Below, piece after piece: positions 32,794 to 43,869 of a stretch of DNA of 64,000 nt. The notes below the pieces were generated by a model that made no database searches, was not told the DNA's origin, and was given only the letters and a program-made list of their open reading frames with translations. The translations under genes were made by a program, and so were the position numbers. The DNA comes from Catonia carolina (taxonomy: Eukaryota > Arthropoda > Insecta > Hemiptera > Achilidae), in assembly GCA_035578175.1 (NCBI GenBank), contig JAQMRL010000022.1, positions 434,001 through 498,000 on the forward strand. The letters are read 5' to 3'. Each line of letters begins with the position of its first letter. Within the stretch, counting starts at the first letter, position 1.

Positions 32794-34235
32794 TTAAGCT
32801 AAAAATTAATTTTTTAGCTTACGAATACAAACCCTCGGGTTAGCGGAGTGTTGGACGCCCAAGAAGGAAATGGTTTCCTGATCAGCCCGAGCTGCCTACT
32901 CCATGAAGCGAAGAACTTGAAGTAAAAATAAGACAGTATCTACATTTTGAAGTCGGGAAAATGTTTGTGCATTTCAACAACACAGTTAAATACGCGTTGA
33001 TTTATGGGTGGCTGTAACTCGCAGCTGTAGTAGTTTTCCGCTCAACCGGACTTGATGGAAAAGGACACCCGGCCCGGGTATCTGTAAATCCGGATGTATG
33101 AGAAAACACGATAGGCTCCAATCACTGTATCTGTTAGTTTGAACGTAAAACGTATGGAAAGTAGAAAATTTTGTAATGAAAAGTTACCAAATATTAAAAA
33201 AACCATTTAGCCTAGTATATTTTAAAGTAGCCTACCTAGTTAAACTTTTCAAAAACATTAACTACTACTGATTTTTCTTAGTTCAGTGAAAACAAGTTGT
33301 GGTAGCTATATTTCCATTTTAAGTTTACGTTATCGCAGAATTTATAACATTAAAGAAAATTTATTTTATTGCTTATTGTATTAATAATACTAATTACAGT
33401 TTGAAAAAGTAATTACGTAATTTAAAGCTGCGTTCTAATTATATCAAAATCAGTAAAAAGAATGTAAGGATCAGTCCGGATAAACGGAGAGCGGTTAAAC
33501 GGGTAATTACTTTATCTCACAAGAAATAATTTTATAACAGATTTTTGATAACTTGCATATTATCAAGTTACGTTTTGTTAGTCTTGGCACATCTGTTCGA
33601 AAACACGAAGTCCCTTTAATTAAGTATTTAATGGTACCAGTTTGTTTTATTAAAAAGATAGCGAACTTACCTCGGATAATCTGGTTTATTTGTTTGTCGG
33701 TTTGCAGGTACCTAGTTTTGTACTTACTTAATTTACATGTTCTTTTTAATTTGATACGCCATATGCGGCTGTCTTTATGTTTAATCTTTACGTAGTAATT
33801 TAAATTCAATGGATTCAGATGAAAATATTTTATTTCAGTTGTCTTAGTTTTTGGGTTTTTACTATATTTTAAATTGTGTTTTTATTGAAGGAAATTTTTT
33901 TTTTGTATTATAAATGTTACAATATTCTTTTAACTAATTGTAATTATTTTTTAGGAGTGAACATTTTTTAAGCCAATATTAATTGTTTTTAAATTATTTA
34001 TAATAACTCTGTAAAACTGACAACCTACACTTACTATATTACATTGTACTGTTGTTCTATGACAACCTACACCTGTATGAGCATAATAGACTATACAAGA
34101 CTCTTGACAATGAGTTTTTATGTGTATTGATTAGTATCTTCTTAATGTAAATACATTCGGGAATAGCCCTATATCAATAAATTTTAAACATTTTTTTTGC
34201 TAAATTTGTAACAATAGAAACAATTATAATTAATA
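32794..34235. other. Stretch with a GC-rich patch and pogo-like fragment
   Basis: A less AT-rich patch at about 32,826-33,120 (CCCTCGGGTTAGCGGAGTG at its left edge) precedes CAGTCCGGATAAACGGAGAG and CGGTTAAACGGG at about 33,470-33,505. Both edges have a look of pogo/Tigger-like termini (alternating CGG and TTAA around ATAA), so a decayed pogo-type element is possible. No transposase is read. Complementary frames 33507-33809 (-) and 33553-33795 (+) occupy the same segment and neither has a motif. Confidence 0.35.
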
Positions 34236-34263
34236 TTTTTTCTTTTCTCTGTTACAGGTAAGT
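34236..34263 (+). promoter_or_regulatory. Recursive-splicing-like site (zero-length exon)
   Basis: A strong 3' splice site is fused directly to a consensus 5' splice site: the pyrimidine tract TTTTTTCTTTTCTCTGTTAC, then AG at 34,256-34,257 and GTAAGTG from 34,258. A TTATAATTAAT stretch just upstream could serve as branch point. (Y)n-NCAG|GTAAGT is the definition of a ratchet point used to remove very long introns stepwise in Drosophila genes. It implies that this position lies in a long intron of a + strand gene. No flanking exon is confirmed in the window, so function is inferred from the motif alone. Confidence 0.5.
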
Positions 34264-34386
34264 GTTAAATTTGCAGTCCTATCATATACCGAAGAATTCA
34301 TTGTGGAATTTGTAAGTTTTACTGAAAAGATATTACGTTATAAAGCTTTGAAAATACCTTTACTCGTTCGGCGTCATTTTATACCA

Positions 34387-35535
34387 CGTAAAGTAACTTT
34401 GAAACATTTTTGGAATTTTGTTTTACTGCACTCAGCATTATTTCACTGTAGGTTTATCTTCTGTTTTCTTTGCCATTCTGTATTCTGCTCTTGTTTCTTG
34501 TGAAAGCCCTTGAAGTTAGTAACCAATAGTCTGAACTTGGTTCGGTCTGTTGTTTCTTCTCGAAATTGTCAACTTTTTATCTGCTGTTTATTTGGTCTGT
34601 TGTTTTCTCCACATTATCAACAGTTGATTCCTTCTGTTGTTTCTTCTCTAAATTGTCAACCGTTTATCAGCTGTTGATTCGGTCTGTTGTTTCTTCTCTA
34701 CATTATCAACCGTTTATCAGCTGTTGATTCCTTCTGTTGTTTTTTCTCTAAATTGTCAACCGTTTATCAGCTGTTGATTCGGTCTGTTGTTTCTTCTTTA
34801 AATTTTCAACCGTTTATCAGCTGTTGATTCCTTCTGTTGTTTCTTCTCTAAATTGTCAACCGTTTATCAGCTGTTGATTCGGTTTGTTGTTTCTTCTCTA
34901 AATTGTCAACCGTTTATCAGCTGTTGATTCGGTCTGTTGTTTCTTCTCTACATATCAACCGTTTATCAGCTGTTGATTCCTTCTGTTGTTTTTTCTCAAA
35001 ATTGTCAACCGTTTATCAGCTGTTGATTCGGTCTGTTGTTTCTTCTCTAAATTTTCAACCGTTTATCAGCTGTTGATTCCTTCTGTTGTTTCTTCTCTAA
35101 ATTGTCAACCGTTTATCAGCTGTTGATTCGGTTTCTTGTTTCTTCTCTAAATTGTCAACCGTGTCACGCAGTTGTCCGTAGAATTAGTCTTCCTTTTCAA
35201 ATATTTTCTATTAGTCGTTCGTAAAGTAACTTAAAATTTTGTTTTGGTGCACTCAGCATTATTTCACTGTAGGTTTCTCTTATGTTTTCTTTGCCATTTT
35301 ACCTTCTGCTCTTGTTTTTGGTGGAAGCCCTTGAAGTTGTAATCAATAGTCTGAACTTTGTTTGGTCTGTTGTTTCTTCTCTAAATTGTCAACCTTTTAT
35401 CATCAGCTGTTGATTCGGTCAGTTGTTTCTTCTCTGTCAACCGTTCATCAGCTGTTCCACGCAGTTGTCCGTAGATTTTAGTCTTCAGTTTTTCAGGTCT
35501 TTAGTTTTTAGATATTTTCTATTAATCGTTCGTTT
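34387..35535. repeat. Tandemly duplicated locus containing a 50-bp satellite
   Basis: A flanking block (GTAAAGTAAC, then GCACTCAGCATTATTTCACT, then GAAGCCCTTGAAGTT) occurs at about 34,389-34,530 and again at about 35,220-35,345. A closing block (CACGCAGTTGTCCGTAGA, then AAATATTTTCTATTAGTCGT or a variant) occurs at about 35,164-35,217 and about 35,458-35,530. The locus is thus a tandem duplication. The first copy's central 50-bp repeat is expanded to about 12 units; the second has only two partial ones. Confidence 0.85.
34545..35160. repeat. 50-bp satellite with 250-bp higher-order repeat
   Basis: About 12 units of 50 bp, each with TCTGTTGTTTCTTCTCTAAA, TTGTCAACCGTTTATCAGCT and GTTGATTC. Variant units recur in fixed order. 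From about 34,683: A (CTACAT-ATC, ending CCT), B (GTTTTTTCTC, ending CGG), C (AAATTTTCAACC, ending CCT), D (standard, CGG), E (following D with TTT at its start). The same A-B-C-D-E series restarts at about 34,933. That is a five-unit, 250-bp higher-order repeat present twice. Confidence 0.85.
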
Positions 35536-37712
35536 TTCTGGTATAGTTTCCCGTAACGTGTACTGTCCTTCTTAAAACTTCAGACCCATTATCTAGCGGA
35601 GGTTCTTTCTCTTAAATTTCTCTGTTTTTCGACCATCCTTCCCACATATAACGTACCGCTGCGAGTTTACTAAATTAAAAATTATTTCCTCGCATACGAT
35701 AAACTGAATACTAATTGCATACATTAATTTAATTTTTTGGCCCAATAGTATTTTCTTTAGACGACGCGCTGTGATAAAATTAAGACAGCCGACTACGTAA
35801 AGTGACCAGCTGATAGATGGCCAGTCACGAAGTAATACCATTTGGAGTCTCAAATATATGCTGCCTCAAATACGGATAACCTATAGACTATTATGAGGAG
35901 ATTGACTTGTTTTAAACTAAACACTGACATTATGATAAATAATTTTAAATGAAGTATAAAAAATCAATTGAGTCAAAATATTGCAGTCGTCGTAGAAGTA
36001 TTTAGACTTTTTAGGTATTCGAATTTTATACTTTGAATTTTTTGTCAAGGAAATCTTTAAATTGAGCAATTTTGTTCCATTTTATTTTTTATCATATTCA
36101 CAGTTAATTTTACATTTTACTCTGTGTGAGTTAAAATTGCTTTTGATAATTATCCATCCGTTAATTGTGAAACGGTTAATGCTATGAAACTTGAATTTCC
36201 GTATTTACTCGCATATCTTTATTTATAACGCGGAAAATTATTTGACAAAATGATAAAATAAGTAACAGAGTTTATCCATTAAAGAAGTTCTTAAATTTAA
36301 TGCGTAATAAAGTGACTGACTACATCTCGTAATTAGGCCATTCAAAAGGAATGTGGTGTTTTAATCAAGGCACTTTTCTTTGATGTGTTTTAACTCTTTT
36401 ATACTTTCCGACTACATGAAGGATAAATTATTTGTTTACTCTCATATAAACTTAACAATTTTTGTGTTATTTTTTATGTTTAGTTATATAACTGAAGTTA
36501 ACAACATATGAGGAGCTAAGATGAATTTTAAGAGTATAAATGGATGTTAATTTTAAATAATTGGTAACAAAATGTTTTTTTAGTGAAAAATCTAGATATT
36601 TAAATAGGTTAAATCCGTTAAATGGGCATTTATCTTAGGGCGTTAATAGTCTCCTTTAAAGGTAATTTTATTGTCAGACATGTTCTGATTAAATCGTTGA
36701 TAGGCTGTAGGAATTAAACTGAGAAACTTCTTGTTATAATCTATAAATTCTAGAGAAACTGATTTGTGACGTAATAGTAATAGTTAAGACGATAAATTGT
36801 TTATTGTTAGAAATTAAGTGTATGTAGAAAGGGTGAATGGAAGGTTTTTAAAAGTAATTCTCGGAAATTGGAACTAGTTAAGTTTATAAGTTTAAAGTAA
36901 GTCTGTTTATTAATTATTATACTCAGATCCCGAAAGAATCTTGGCTTATGTGTTCCGGTACTTTTAATTAACATTATGGATATATGTTCCCTTTTTTTGC
37001 AAGTGATATGAATATCGACTAAACAGAAACCTTTATGACTGCCTCAATGGTTTAGTCAGCTACAAGTTCAGCTGCTAAGCTTAAGGTCTTGAAATTTCAA
37101 TAAAATGATATTTATTAAGTAATTGTACCTAAAAATGTCCTAAATAATAAGTGTACAGCTAACTGTTTAGCTGCCTCATATTTAGCGCATTATTGCATAA
37201 TTTTTGAGTTTTTCAGTATGATAGTGTGTCATTTGCCTTAAAATTTATGTCCAATTACAAAATAATTCCAAGTATAAGTTTCGCTTGTTAGCTACTCTTT
37301 TGTGGACTTATGTGGCAGTTTGATATTGGTCACCCACTTAGTGATATTGCAAAGGTTATGGTGTGCAATCCGTAACCTTTTCCGTACCTGTTAACATATA
37401 GAAGGAATTTATTTTCATATCTCTTGACTAGGTTTTTTCTTGTTGCATTACAAAAAAATATAAGTAATTATTACAGTTTGTTGGACGCTCTAAAAATGTT
37501 ATGTGTTTGTAATTTAAAGATACCATCAGTATTGTGTATATCTTTGTATTTTTCCAGTCTTTTGTGGGCTTTGGCTTTCTGCATAATCCTTCTCCAATCC
37601 TCTCTGATAGTAGTGCCCTCTAACTTGTCAAACCCATAAAAATCAAATCATTTGTGACATACCTATTTCATCCACCTCTTTTTTGGACGACATTTTCTCT
37701 TGTACAGTCTTA
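35536..37712. other. AT-rich stretch, nothing identified
   Basis: About 2.2 kb without recognised elements. The minus frame 35593-35853 and + frame 37424-37639 lack motifs. ACTCAGATCCCGAAAG near 36,925 weakly echoes the outer motif of the 1-2.8-kb inverted repeat. Confidence 0.45.
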
Positions 37713-38478
37713 TTTTTACTTTCTCTTGCCTATAAGAATATTATATAGGAAGGAAAGTATTGTTTTCATGTTGATTTTTCGAAATCGAGTTTTCACCGGA
37801 TCTACATATTTTCAGACCCCCGAACCCAAAAAACATGTTTTTAGCGATTGGTGTGTGTGTGTGTTGAACAAAATATCTCAAGAACGGAACATCGTACGAA
37901 GTTGAAACGTAAAATTTAAGTTAAGTACCACTAGAGGACCCGACACGAACTTTATCATCAAAATCGGTCTACCGGAAGTAGTAGTTCATTCGTGTAATTT
38001 TTCACTTTTTTGCGATTTTCTCAAAAACGGTTCCGTCGTTTTTTTTTTTAAATCACCTTATTTTCTAAATTTTTTATGCTCTACTAGATAGGGGAGGCGC
38101 CATGTCTGCTGAAATTCTTGGGGAGCCTGTTTTCTCGTAAAAAATTGTTTTTTGTTTTAAAGATTGCGGCCTTAGTATGCATTTTACGACAAAAGTGTAT
38201 ATATTCAAATTTATAGGAAATTAAATGATCTATAACTTTTATTTCAAGTATTTTTCTCTACAGAGCTTACTATAGCGTCAAAGAGTGATTTTCTTTGTTA
38301 TTAACCCAAGCTAAGGTTGATTTTCGTTTTGCGTCTTTCAGTTATGATTAAAATTATGTTATGTTTTTGAGGTTAGTTTTTTTGTTTTTTCTAATGTTTT
38401 ATTACTAATATTAGGTTATATTGTTCATTATGTGCATTGGCAAGAGGAAGCCGTGTGAGTGTTTCACACCAAATTTTT
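37713..38478 (+). mobile_element. HINE-like element, copy 5
   Basis: 5' repeat ACTTTCTCTTGCC at 37718-37730, palindrome with an extra TT, core with GAACGGAACATCGTACGAAG, and microsatellite GTGTGTGTGTGTTG. The interior is shorter than in copy 1 because one of the internal modules is missing. The 3' end GGCAAGAGGAAGCCGTGTGA has lost exact sub-terminal complementarity. The + frame 37654-37905 is incidental. Confidence 0.7.
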
Positions 38479-38673
38479 TTTTCATATCACCTAAACTATC
38501 TTGGTTGATGCTATGCTCTCAATGTGCCCCAAAATTCTCAATCTTTGGGCCTATATTTTATAAAGTTTTAAATGTTTCAAGAATCTAATACCTGTTTGAG
38601 GAGTGATCGTTACAAATTGTTTTGGGCATGAACAATATTTCTGTGTTAAGCACACTAGCAACCGTATATATAC

Positions 38674-39682
38674 AGGGTGATTCATGAAGTTCTCCCCCCA
38701 CTTCTACAGCACATTGTACTAGTAAAAATAATGAAAAAATGTTATATAAACATAGGTCCGAAAACGCTTCGTTAGCGAGTTACAGCTAGCGAAAGTTTCG
38801 CCTGGATTTCAGTTCACCAGGTGAAATGAGGTCTTCCTGGAATTGTGGTAAGGTAGATTAAGGGGCGAATTCAATCATTTCTTATGGTTTTTGATCTGAT
38901 AAATTGAATAAAACAGGTCCCAGAACTGTAAGTTAAATAGTTTTTGAGAAAACCAGTGTCAAATGCAAAAAATGGAGTGAAAATCACATTTTTTCATCTT
39001 TGGGCAAGAATAACTTTGTTATTTCACCAAGAAACAGTTAAAATTTTTCAATAAAAAATGTAGAAAATTTTATTCTGAACAAACCGGTGTAAATAAAGTA
39101 CACAGAAAGCGAATAGATGTTTGATTAAATGAATTTTTATTCATAAGAGTACAAAGTAAAATTAACCGGAAAAACTAAAATGAAAAAATGTGTTTTTTTC
39201 ACTCCATTTTTTTGCATTTGACACTGGTTTTCTCAAAAACTATTCGCTTTCTGTGTACTTTATTTACACCGGTTTGTTCAGAATAAAATTTTCTACATTT
39301 TTTATTGAAAAATTTTAACTGTTTCTTGGTGAAATAACAAAGTTATTCTTGCCCAAAGATGAAAAAATGTGATTTTCACTCCATTTTTTGCATTTGACAC
39401 TGGTTTTCTCAAAAACTATTTAACTTACAGTTCTGGGACCTGTTTTATTCAATTTATCAGATCAAAAACCATAAGAAATGATTGAATTCGCCCCTTAATC
39501 TACCTTACCACAATTCCAGGAAGACCTCATTTCACCTGGTGAACTGAAATCCAGGCGAAACTTTCGCTAGCTGTAACTCGCTAACGAAGCGTTTTCGGAC
39601 CTATGTTTATATAACATTTTTTCATTATTTTTACTAGTACAATGTGCTGTAGAAGTGGGGGGAGAACTTCATGAATCACCCT
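38674..39682. mobile_element. Foldback element with near-identical 443-bp arms
   Basis: The left arm 38674-39116 and right arm 39240-39682 are equal in length (443 bp) and read as reverse complements with essentially no differences by eye. Termini read AGGGTGATTCATGAAGTTCT, possibly preceded by CA on the left (TATACAGGGTG). The 123-bp loop contains a second imperfect copy of an arm segment (CACTCCATTTTT and TTGCATTTGACACTGG). No transposase frame. The termini resemble mariner-like ends (CAGGGTG-TTCA). The arm similarity implies recent formation or gene conversion. Confidence 0.9.
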
Positions 39683-40920
39683 ATTGGATCTGTTAAAAAG
39701 TAGGGCTTCAAAGTGTTAGGTCTTTCATATTAGCTACACTGAAGCTGATAAATTGATAACGAATAAAATTAGGTTATAAAGGTACTATTTTTAATGAAGG
39801 TTTTTCTATGAAAATAGTATACTTTCGAAAGCTAAGCATGAGTACAGTTACTATTATTAAAGAAATTCTTATATTGTGGTTGAAATAGTGGAGTTGATAT
39901 TTTGTTAGATAGACGTGAACTATTAACGTTATTTTCAAATAAGATCTTAGTTTATGTACTGCTCTTGATTATAATAATCTTCTGTGGAAGATCAAAAGCC
40001 GACCGATTTTAATGTACGTACTGTACGTTGAATTCACGTTATAGTACTAACGACTAAGTATTGGTCTGTGGAGTGGGAAACAGGTACTCGTGAACAGAAG
40101 AAGAAAGACGAAAAGACGCTAACATTAGCATAACAGGTAGGCGGCTTTATGGACAAGGTAAGGGATTGATAGATAAGGGGAGTAGAGGCGGCATCGAAGT
40201 CATTCTGGTTGTGTGACTCACGTGCCTCTAAAGTACGTACTCTTTTTCATTCCACCGTTATCGTGCGTGCTTAGTATCCGTTCTCTATAAAGAAACGAAC
40301 ACCTGCTGCACGGACTTCATGCTTAATAAATAATTATTACAAATACATAAGCGTAACTGGTCTATCTTAATTAGAATGTGCGAAAATATTTACTTTTGTA
40401 TTTTATTTATTATTTTTAAAGGTTTATTTAAGGAAATTGTTCATTTGAAAGTTATATTATAGTAAATGTTTCTATCCTTGCGCCCATATGGTATTTTCAT
40501 ATTAACGAACTAACTTAACTGTACTTTGTTGTTGTATATTTCGATTTTTGTTTCTTCATTATAATATTAGTTGTCTGAATCATTAAGCTAGTGTTCTTCT
40601 AAAATATTCTTCTAATTAAAATTTAAAGTCATTTGTGTTTTGTTATTCAAACAATGAAATAAAAATTTCTACAAAAATATAAATTGTAATATTGGTTTTC
40701 TAAACTAGTTTTTAATTAATAACCAATTTTAGGTTCTTCTATGTTTTTTTTTTTTTTTAGTAATTCCATGCATCACTTTGTGTTTATATTAGGCTATTTA
40801 AGTTGTGCTTCAATAATGTCATTAAAGTAAGACTTCAGATCCAGTCGGTCAGGATCCTTATATTTATTTAAATAGACTATAACTCTGTAATGGTCTCATA
40901 ACTATAAACTCTGAAACTCT
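39683..40920. other. AT-rich stretch, nothing identified
   Basis: No recognised element or coding motif. Confidence 0.5.
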
Positions 40921-40933
40921 TAAAAGTTCATCT

Positions 40934-41321
40934 GTTGTTGTTTAGGTCAACAGCCGAAAGGCTGGTTTAAACATCTAAAGGTTTTACAAAGTAAATCTAG
41001 GAGTGAGGTGGTTTATCATGCCTTCCTCACTGAGTACAAAAGTAGCCTATGCTTATCAGCATGCCAGGCCCTCCGAAAAGCATCTACTCTGCACTCTGCT
41101 AATACACCGTCACTTCATTCATCACAGGATCTGGCTGTATAATGTAATTCATTACTTTCAGAGGAGACTACGGTGACTAGTGTCTTTTATACCTCTACCT
41201 CTTCTGTAGTTCATTCATATAATTGGCTGACCACGTGATGAGAAACAGAATAATTTTTGTAGCTCTGGAACTAGCAGATCGAGTGCAAATACTTTAACAT
41301 TCCACCTGCCTGTTATGGGCG
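40934..41321 (-). mobile_element. SINE-A copy with 13-bp TSD
   Basis: Flanked by TAAAAGTTCATCT (40921-40933) and TAAAAGTTCGTCT (41322-41334), one mismatch. The + strand runs GTTGTTGTTTAGGTCAACAG to GTTATGGGC. It has a small insertion (GCCTAT) in the core and a deletion in the CTTCTGTTCTTAAATG block. Confidence 0.92.
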
Positions 41322-41334
41322 TAAAAGTTCGTCT

Positions 41335-41913
41335 GTAAATGTTCATATCCTTGCTCCCATGGATTGTCTTAATTTTTAGAACTGTACACATTCAATGAAT
41401 AAGGTTATTAATACAAAATATTTTATGTTCTGATTGGAAATTCAGATTTTTTTATTTTTAAAATCGTCAAGTAGTTTAACATGGAAATTGAATACCTGTA
41501 CTTATAAATGGGAAAATCCTTACTGATGTACTTATCACTAATTCTCTAACGTCTTGATAACCTAGAAAGCTGAAATTATACACGTGTTCCTTAGGAATTG
41601 CGGCTTTTTTTCTAGCCTGGAAAACGGGATGGCAACCCTAAATTATTTTTATATCCCGAAGAGCTACAATTCTGAAAGTTGGCATGCATATACAGGCATT
41701 TTAATCACGACTTGTGCTTAAGGGGTGAAAAGAATGCAACAACTCTACAGTAATAAATTTCTGTAACTTCCAAAAGAATACATTTCTAAAACTCAGCATC
41801 TATATTCAAATACAGGAGTAATTTTTGTTCACCTAGTGTTATTTTTTAAACCACCTACGTGGATGATATTAACATTTATGTGGAATACTGTAGTAGGTAA
41901 ATAAATAAAATGA
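41335..41913. other. Unclassified repeat-like stretch
   Basis: 41,560-41,870 has the style of a dispersed insect repeat: GCTGAAATTATACACGTG, CTGAAAGTTGGCATGCATAT and repeated 'CTAAAA/CTACAA' motifs. I cannot define termini. No gene. Confidence 0.35.
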
Positions 41914-42066
41914 GATCTTCTCCGTGGTTTAGTGGTTAGCGCGCTAGCCTGCAAAGTTGAAGGACTTGGGTTCGATTCCCGGATATCACTCGTTAAAACT
42001 TACCGTTCTATTATCCATAGTAGTCGATAACGGCCAAAATGTTAATCTACCTTTAAATAAACTAAA
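41914..42066 (+). mobile_element. tRNA-derived SINE, subfamily S1
   Basis: Well-preserved head: GTGGTTTAGTGGTTAGCGCG (A-box region) and TGGGTTCGATTCCCGG (B-box). The body has TAGTAGTCGATAACGGCC and ATGTTAATCTACCTTTAAAT, aligning with the 8.0- and 21.1-kb copies. The anticodon arm cannot pair, which argues against a tRNA gene. Confidence 0.75.
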
Positions 42067-43006
42067 ACAATATATTTGAAATATATTGTATGAGGCGTCG
42101 GGAAAAATATAAGGCTTCGTCTTTGCGAAAATTGCATTTTCTTACTTGGCAGCTTTTCAGAATACATACATAGGCCTAGAATCAGAACTCCCGTATGCAT
42201 TATTTAATGGGAATGACTTTAATAACTTGTAATGATGAGCAGTAATTTTAAAATCATTTTAGATACTTAAAGAAATTGCATGGATGTTAGGTTTATCGAT
42301 AAAATGTTGTGGGTACTGATTGAATACATTTTAACGTAGGCTATATATTCAGTAAAACAAAATTAGTTTGTCGTTAAAAACGAATGGAAGAAATCTTCTT
42401 ATTTCAAGCCTTTTAGTTTTGTTAAGACGACAGTATGTTGTGAATCAGTGTAGGTTATTTAAGTTGTCAGTGATCTAAAATTTAAGTTTATTGTGTTGAC
42501 TGCTGTGCTTAATTATAATGCTGTCTGTCGGTGGACTAAATACGAGTATATTATGTAGGCTACAGTCCCAACTCCTGTTTACTACCGACATTGTTAAAAG
42601 CACGAAGAATCATCATTTAACATTAACTGTGACAGTTATTAACAAAGAATAAATATTTTTATATTAACTTCGTTGTTTAGAAATACATTAATAAAATAAT
42701 TCAATCAAACTTAATTCCGTTTAGGGGTTTTAACATGAATCAGCCGCAGTTGTTGTAGCAGCTGTATTCGTCTAAATCTGTCTAGCCGAACACGTCAGGA
42801 TGTTCTTTCAACCGATGTACTCTGTAATAATCCATCTGTTCATACAAAAAAATGTTAAGTTAAGCGTACATTTAAAATTTAATAGTTTGATTAATTAATA
42901 ATCCTTTCAACTGATTAATAATTTTTTTTCACAGTTTTATTACGAATCGTAATCACACTATTATAAGTAAATTTAAATTCTTCTTATATTTCCTTAAAGA
43001 ATAATA
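42067..43006. other. AT-rich stretch, nothing identified
   Basis: No recognised features. Confidence 0.5.
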
Positions 43007-43300
43007 CTGTAACGGCCTAGGTTCGTTCGGGGTCTGGGTATAATAAATAGACTCTCTTTAAACTTATAACAATTAATTATTAAATTTAGCCTACTAACAA
43101 TTAGATTACTTTAATTTAATTAGATACAAAATTTAAGCTTAAACCAAACTTGACTACAATATCAACTACTTGGTACCACCCGTACGCAACGCACTATTAA
43201 CGTAGTTCAAAACCGGTCCCGAAACGGCCCAAAAATTTATTTCTTGTACAGTCAAATTACTAACTCACTACAAAGGTGCTAACTATTTTTATACAGCTGT
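43007..43300. repeat. LTR-like or repeat fragment
   Basis: Begins GTAACGGCCTAGGTTCGTTC then GGGGTCTGGGTATAATAAAT. The TCGGG-TCTGGGTA motif echoes the outer ends of the 1.0-2.85-kb inverted repeat. It continues with an AT-rich run and a GC-richer end (ACCACCCGTACGCAACGCAC). Could be a solo LTR or another member of that repeat family. Neither end is fixed by a target duplication. Confidence 0.3.
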
Positions 43301-43617
43301 CTGATAGTTAATCGATCGTCTTTTGCATTCTTGTTTTGGTAAATTTTTTGACCCATTTTGAAAAAAATTGGAAAAATTGTATGAATTCTGTCAATACAGT
43401 TTTGTTTTATATTTTAAAATTAAGTACGGTGATTTGAACCATGTACGGGTTTTAAATTTCTATATTTCGGTTCCAGTGCACCCTTAAAACATGAAATTGA
43501 TTGTGAATAATCACGATTTACAATCATTTGAGAGAATATATAACACTTGATTAAATCTTCCATTTATTTAGCTCATGGAGTTTAAAACTAGACTTGATAA
43601 GTTATTCTGCATCCTCT

Positions 43618-43853
43618 TCAGGTCCTTTACTAGATCATCTACTGTCTGTCTACAGCTTGATGGCCTCCCGCAGAGAGAACCAGAATCAGCCCGCTACTAG
43701 CCTTCTCAATAACACTTCGTTATGTACCAATTCCAGTTTACTAGTTAGTAGTAGTACATAATGAAACGTTATTGAGAAGGCTAGTAGCGGGCCGAAACTG
43801 CTCCTCTCTGCAGGAGGCCATCAAGTTATAGGCAGATAGTACTAGACCATTTG
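43618..43853. mobile_element. Hairpin MITE with about 100-bp arms
   Basis: Left arm (about 43618-43727) and right arm (about 43754-43853) are imperfect reverse complements. Shared blocks are AGCTTGATGGCCTCCCGCAG on the left with CTTGATGGCCTCCTGCAG on the opposite strand at right, CCCGCTACTAGCCTTCTCAA in both, and CATTATGTAC beside a loop of about 26 bp. No coding potential. It abuts the 3' edge of the LINE relic at 43.87 kb. Confidence 0.8.
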
Positions 43854-43869
43854 AGTTCTGTTGACTATC

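Noticed and set aside
32505..32843. 112-codon + frame with THTHTHTH
   Set aside because: Runs through the (CA)n microsatellite of a minus-strand HINE copy.
34545..35160. Regular 50-bp repeats resembling a CRISPR array
   Set aside because: Units are contiguous with no variable spacers and sit in a eukaryotic satellite context.
41930..41995. tRNA-like sequence with good A and B boxes
   Set aside because: The anticodon arm does not pair and a SINE body follows; same for the other tRNA-like heads (8.0, 9.2, 11.9, 21.2, 31.1, 47.7, 56.2, 58.1 kb).
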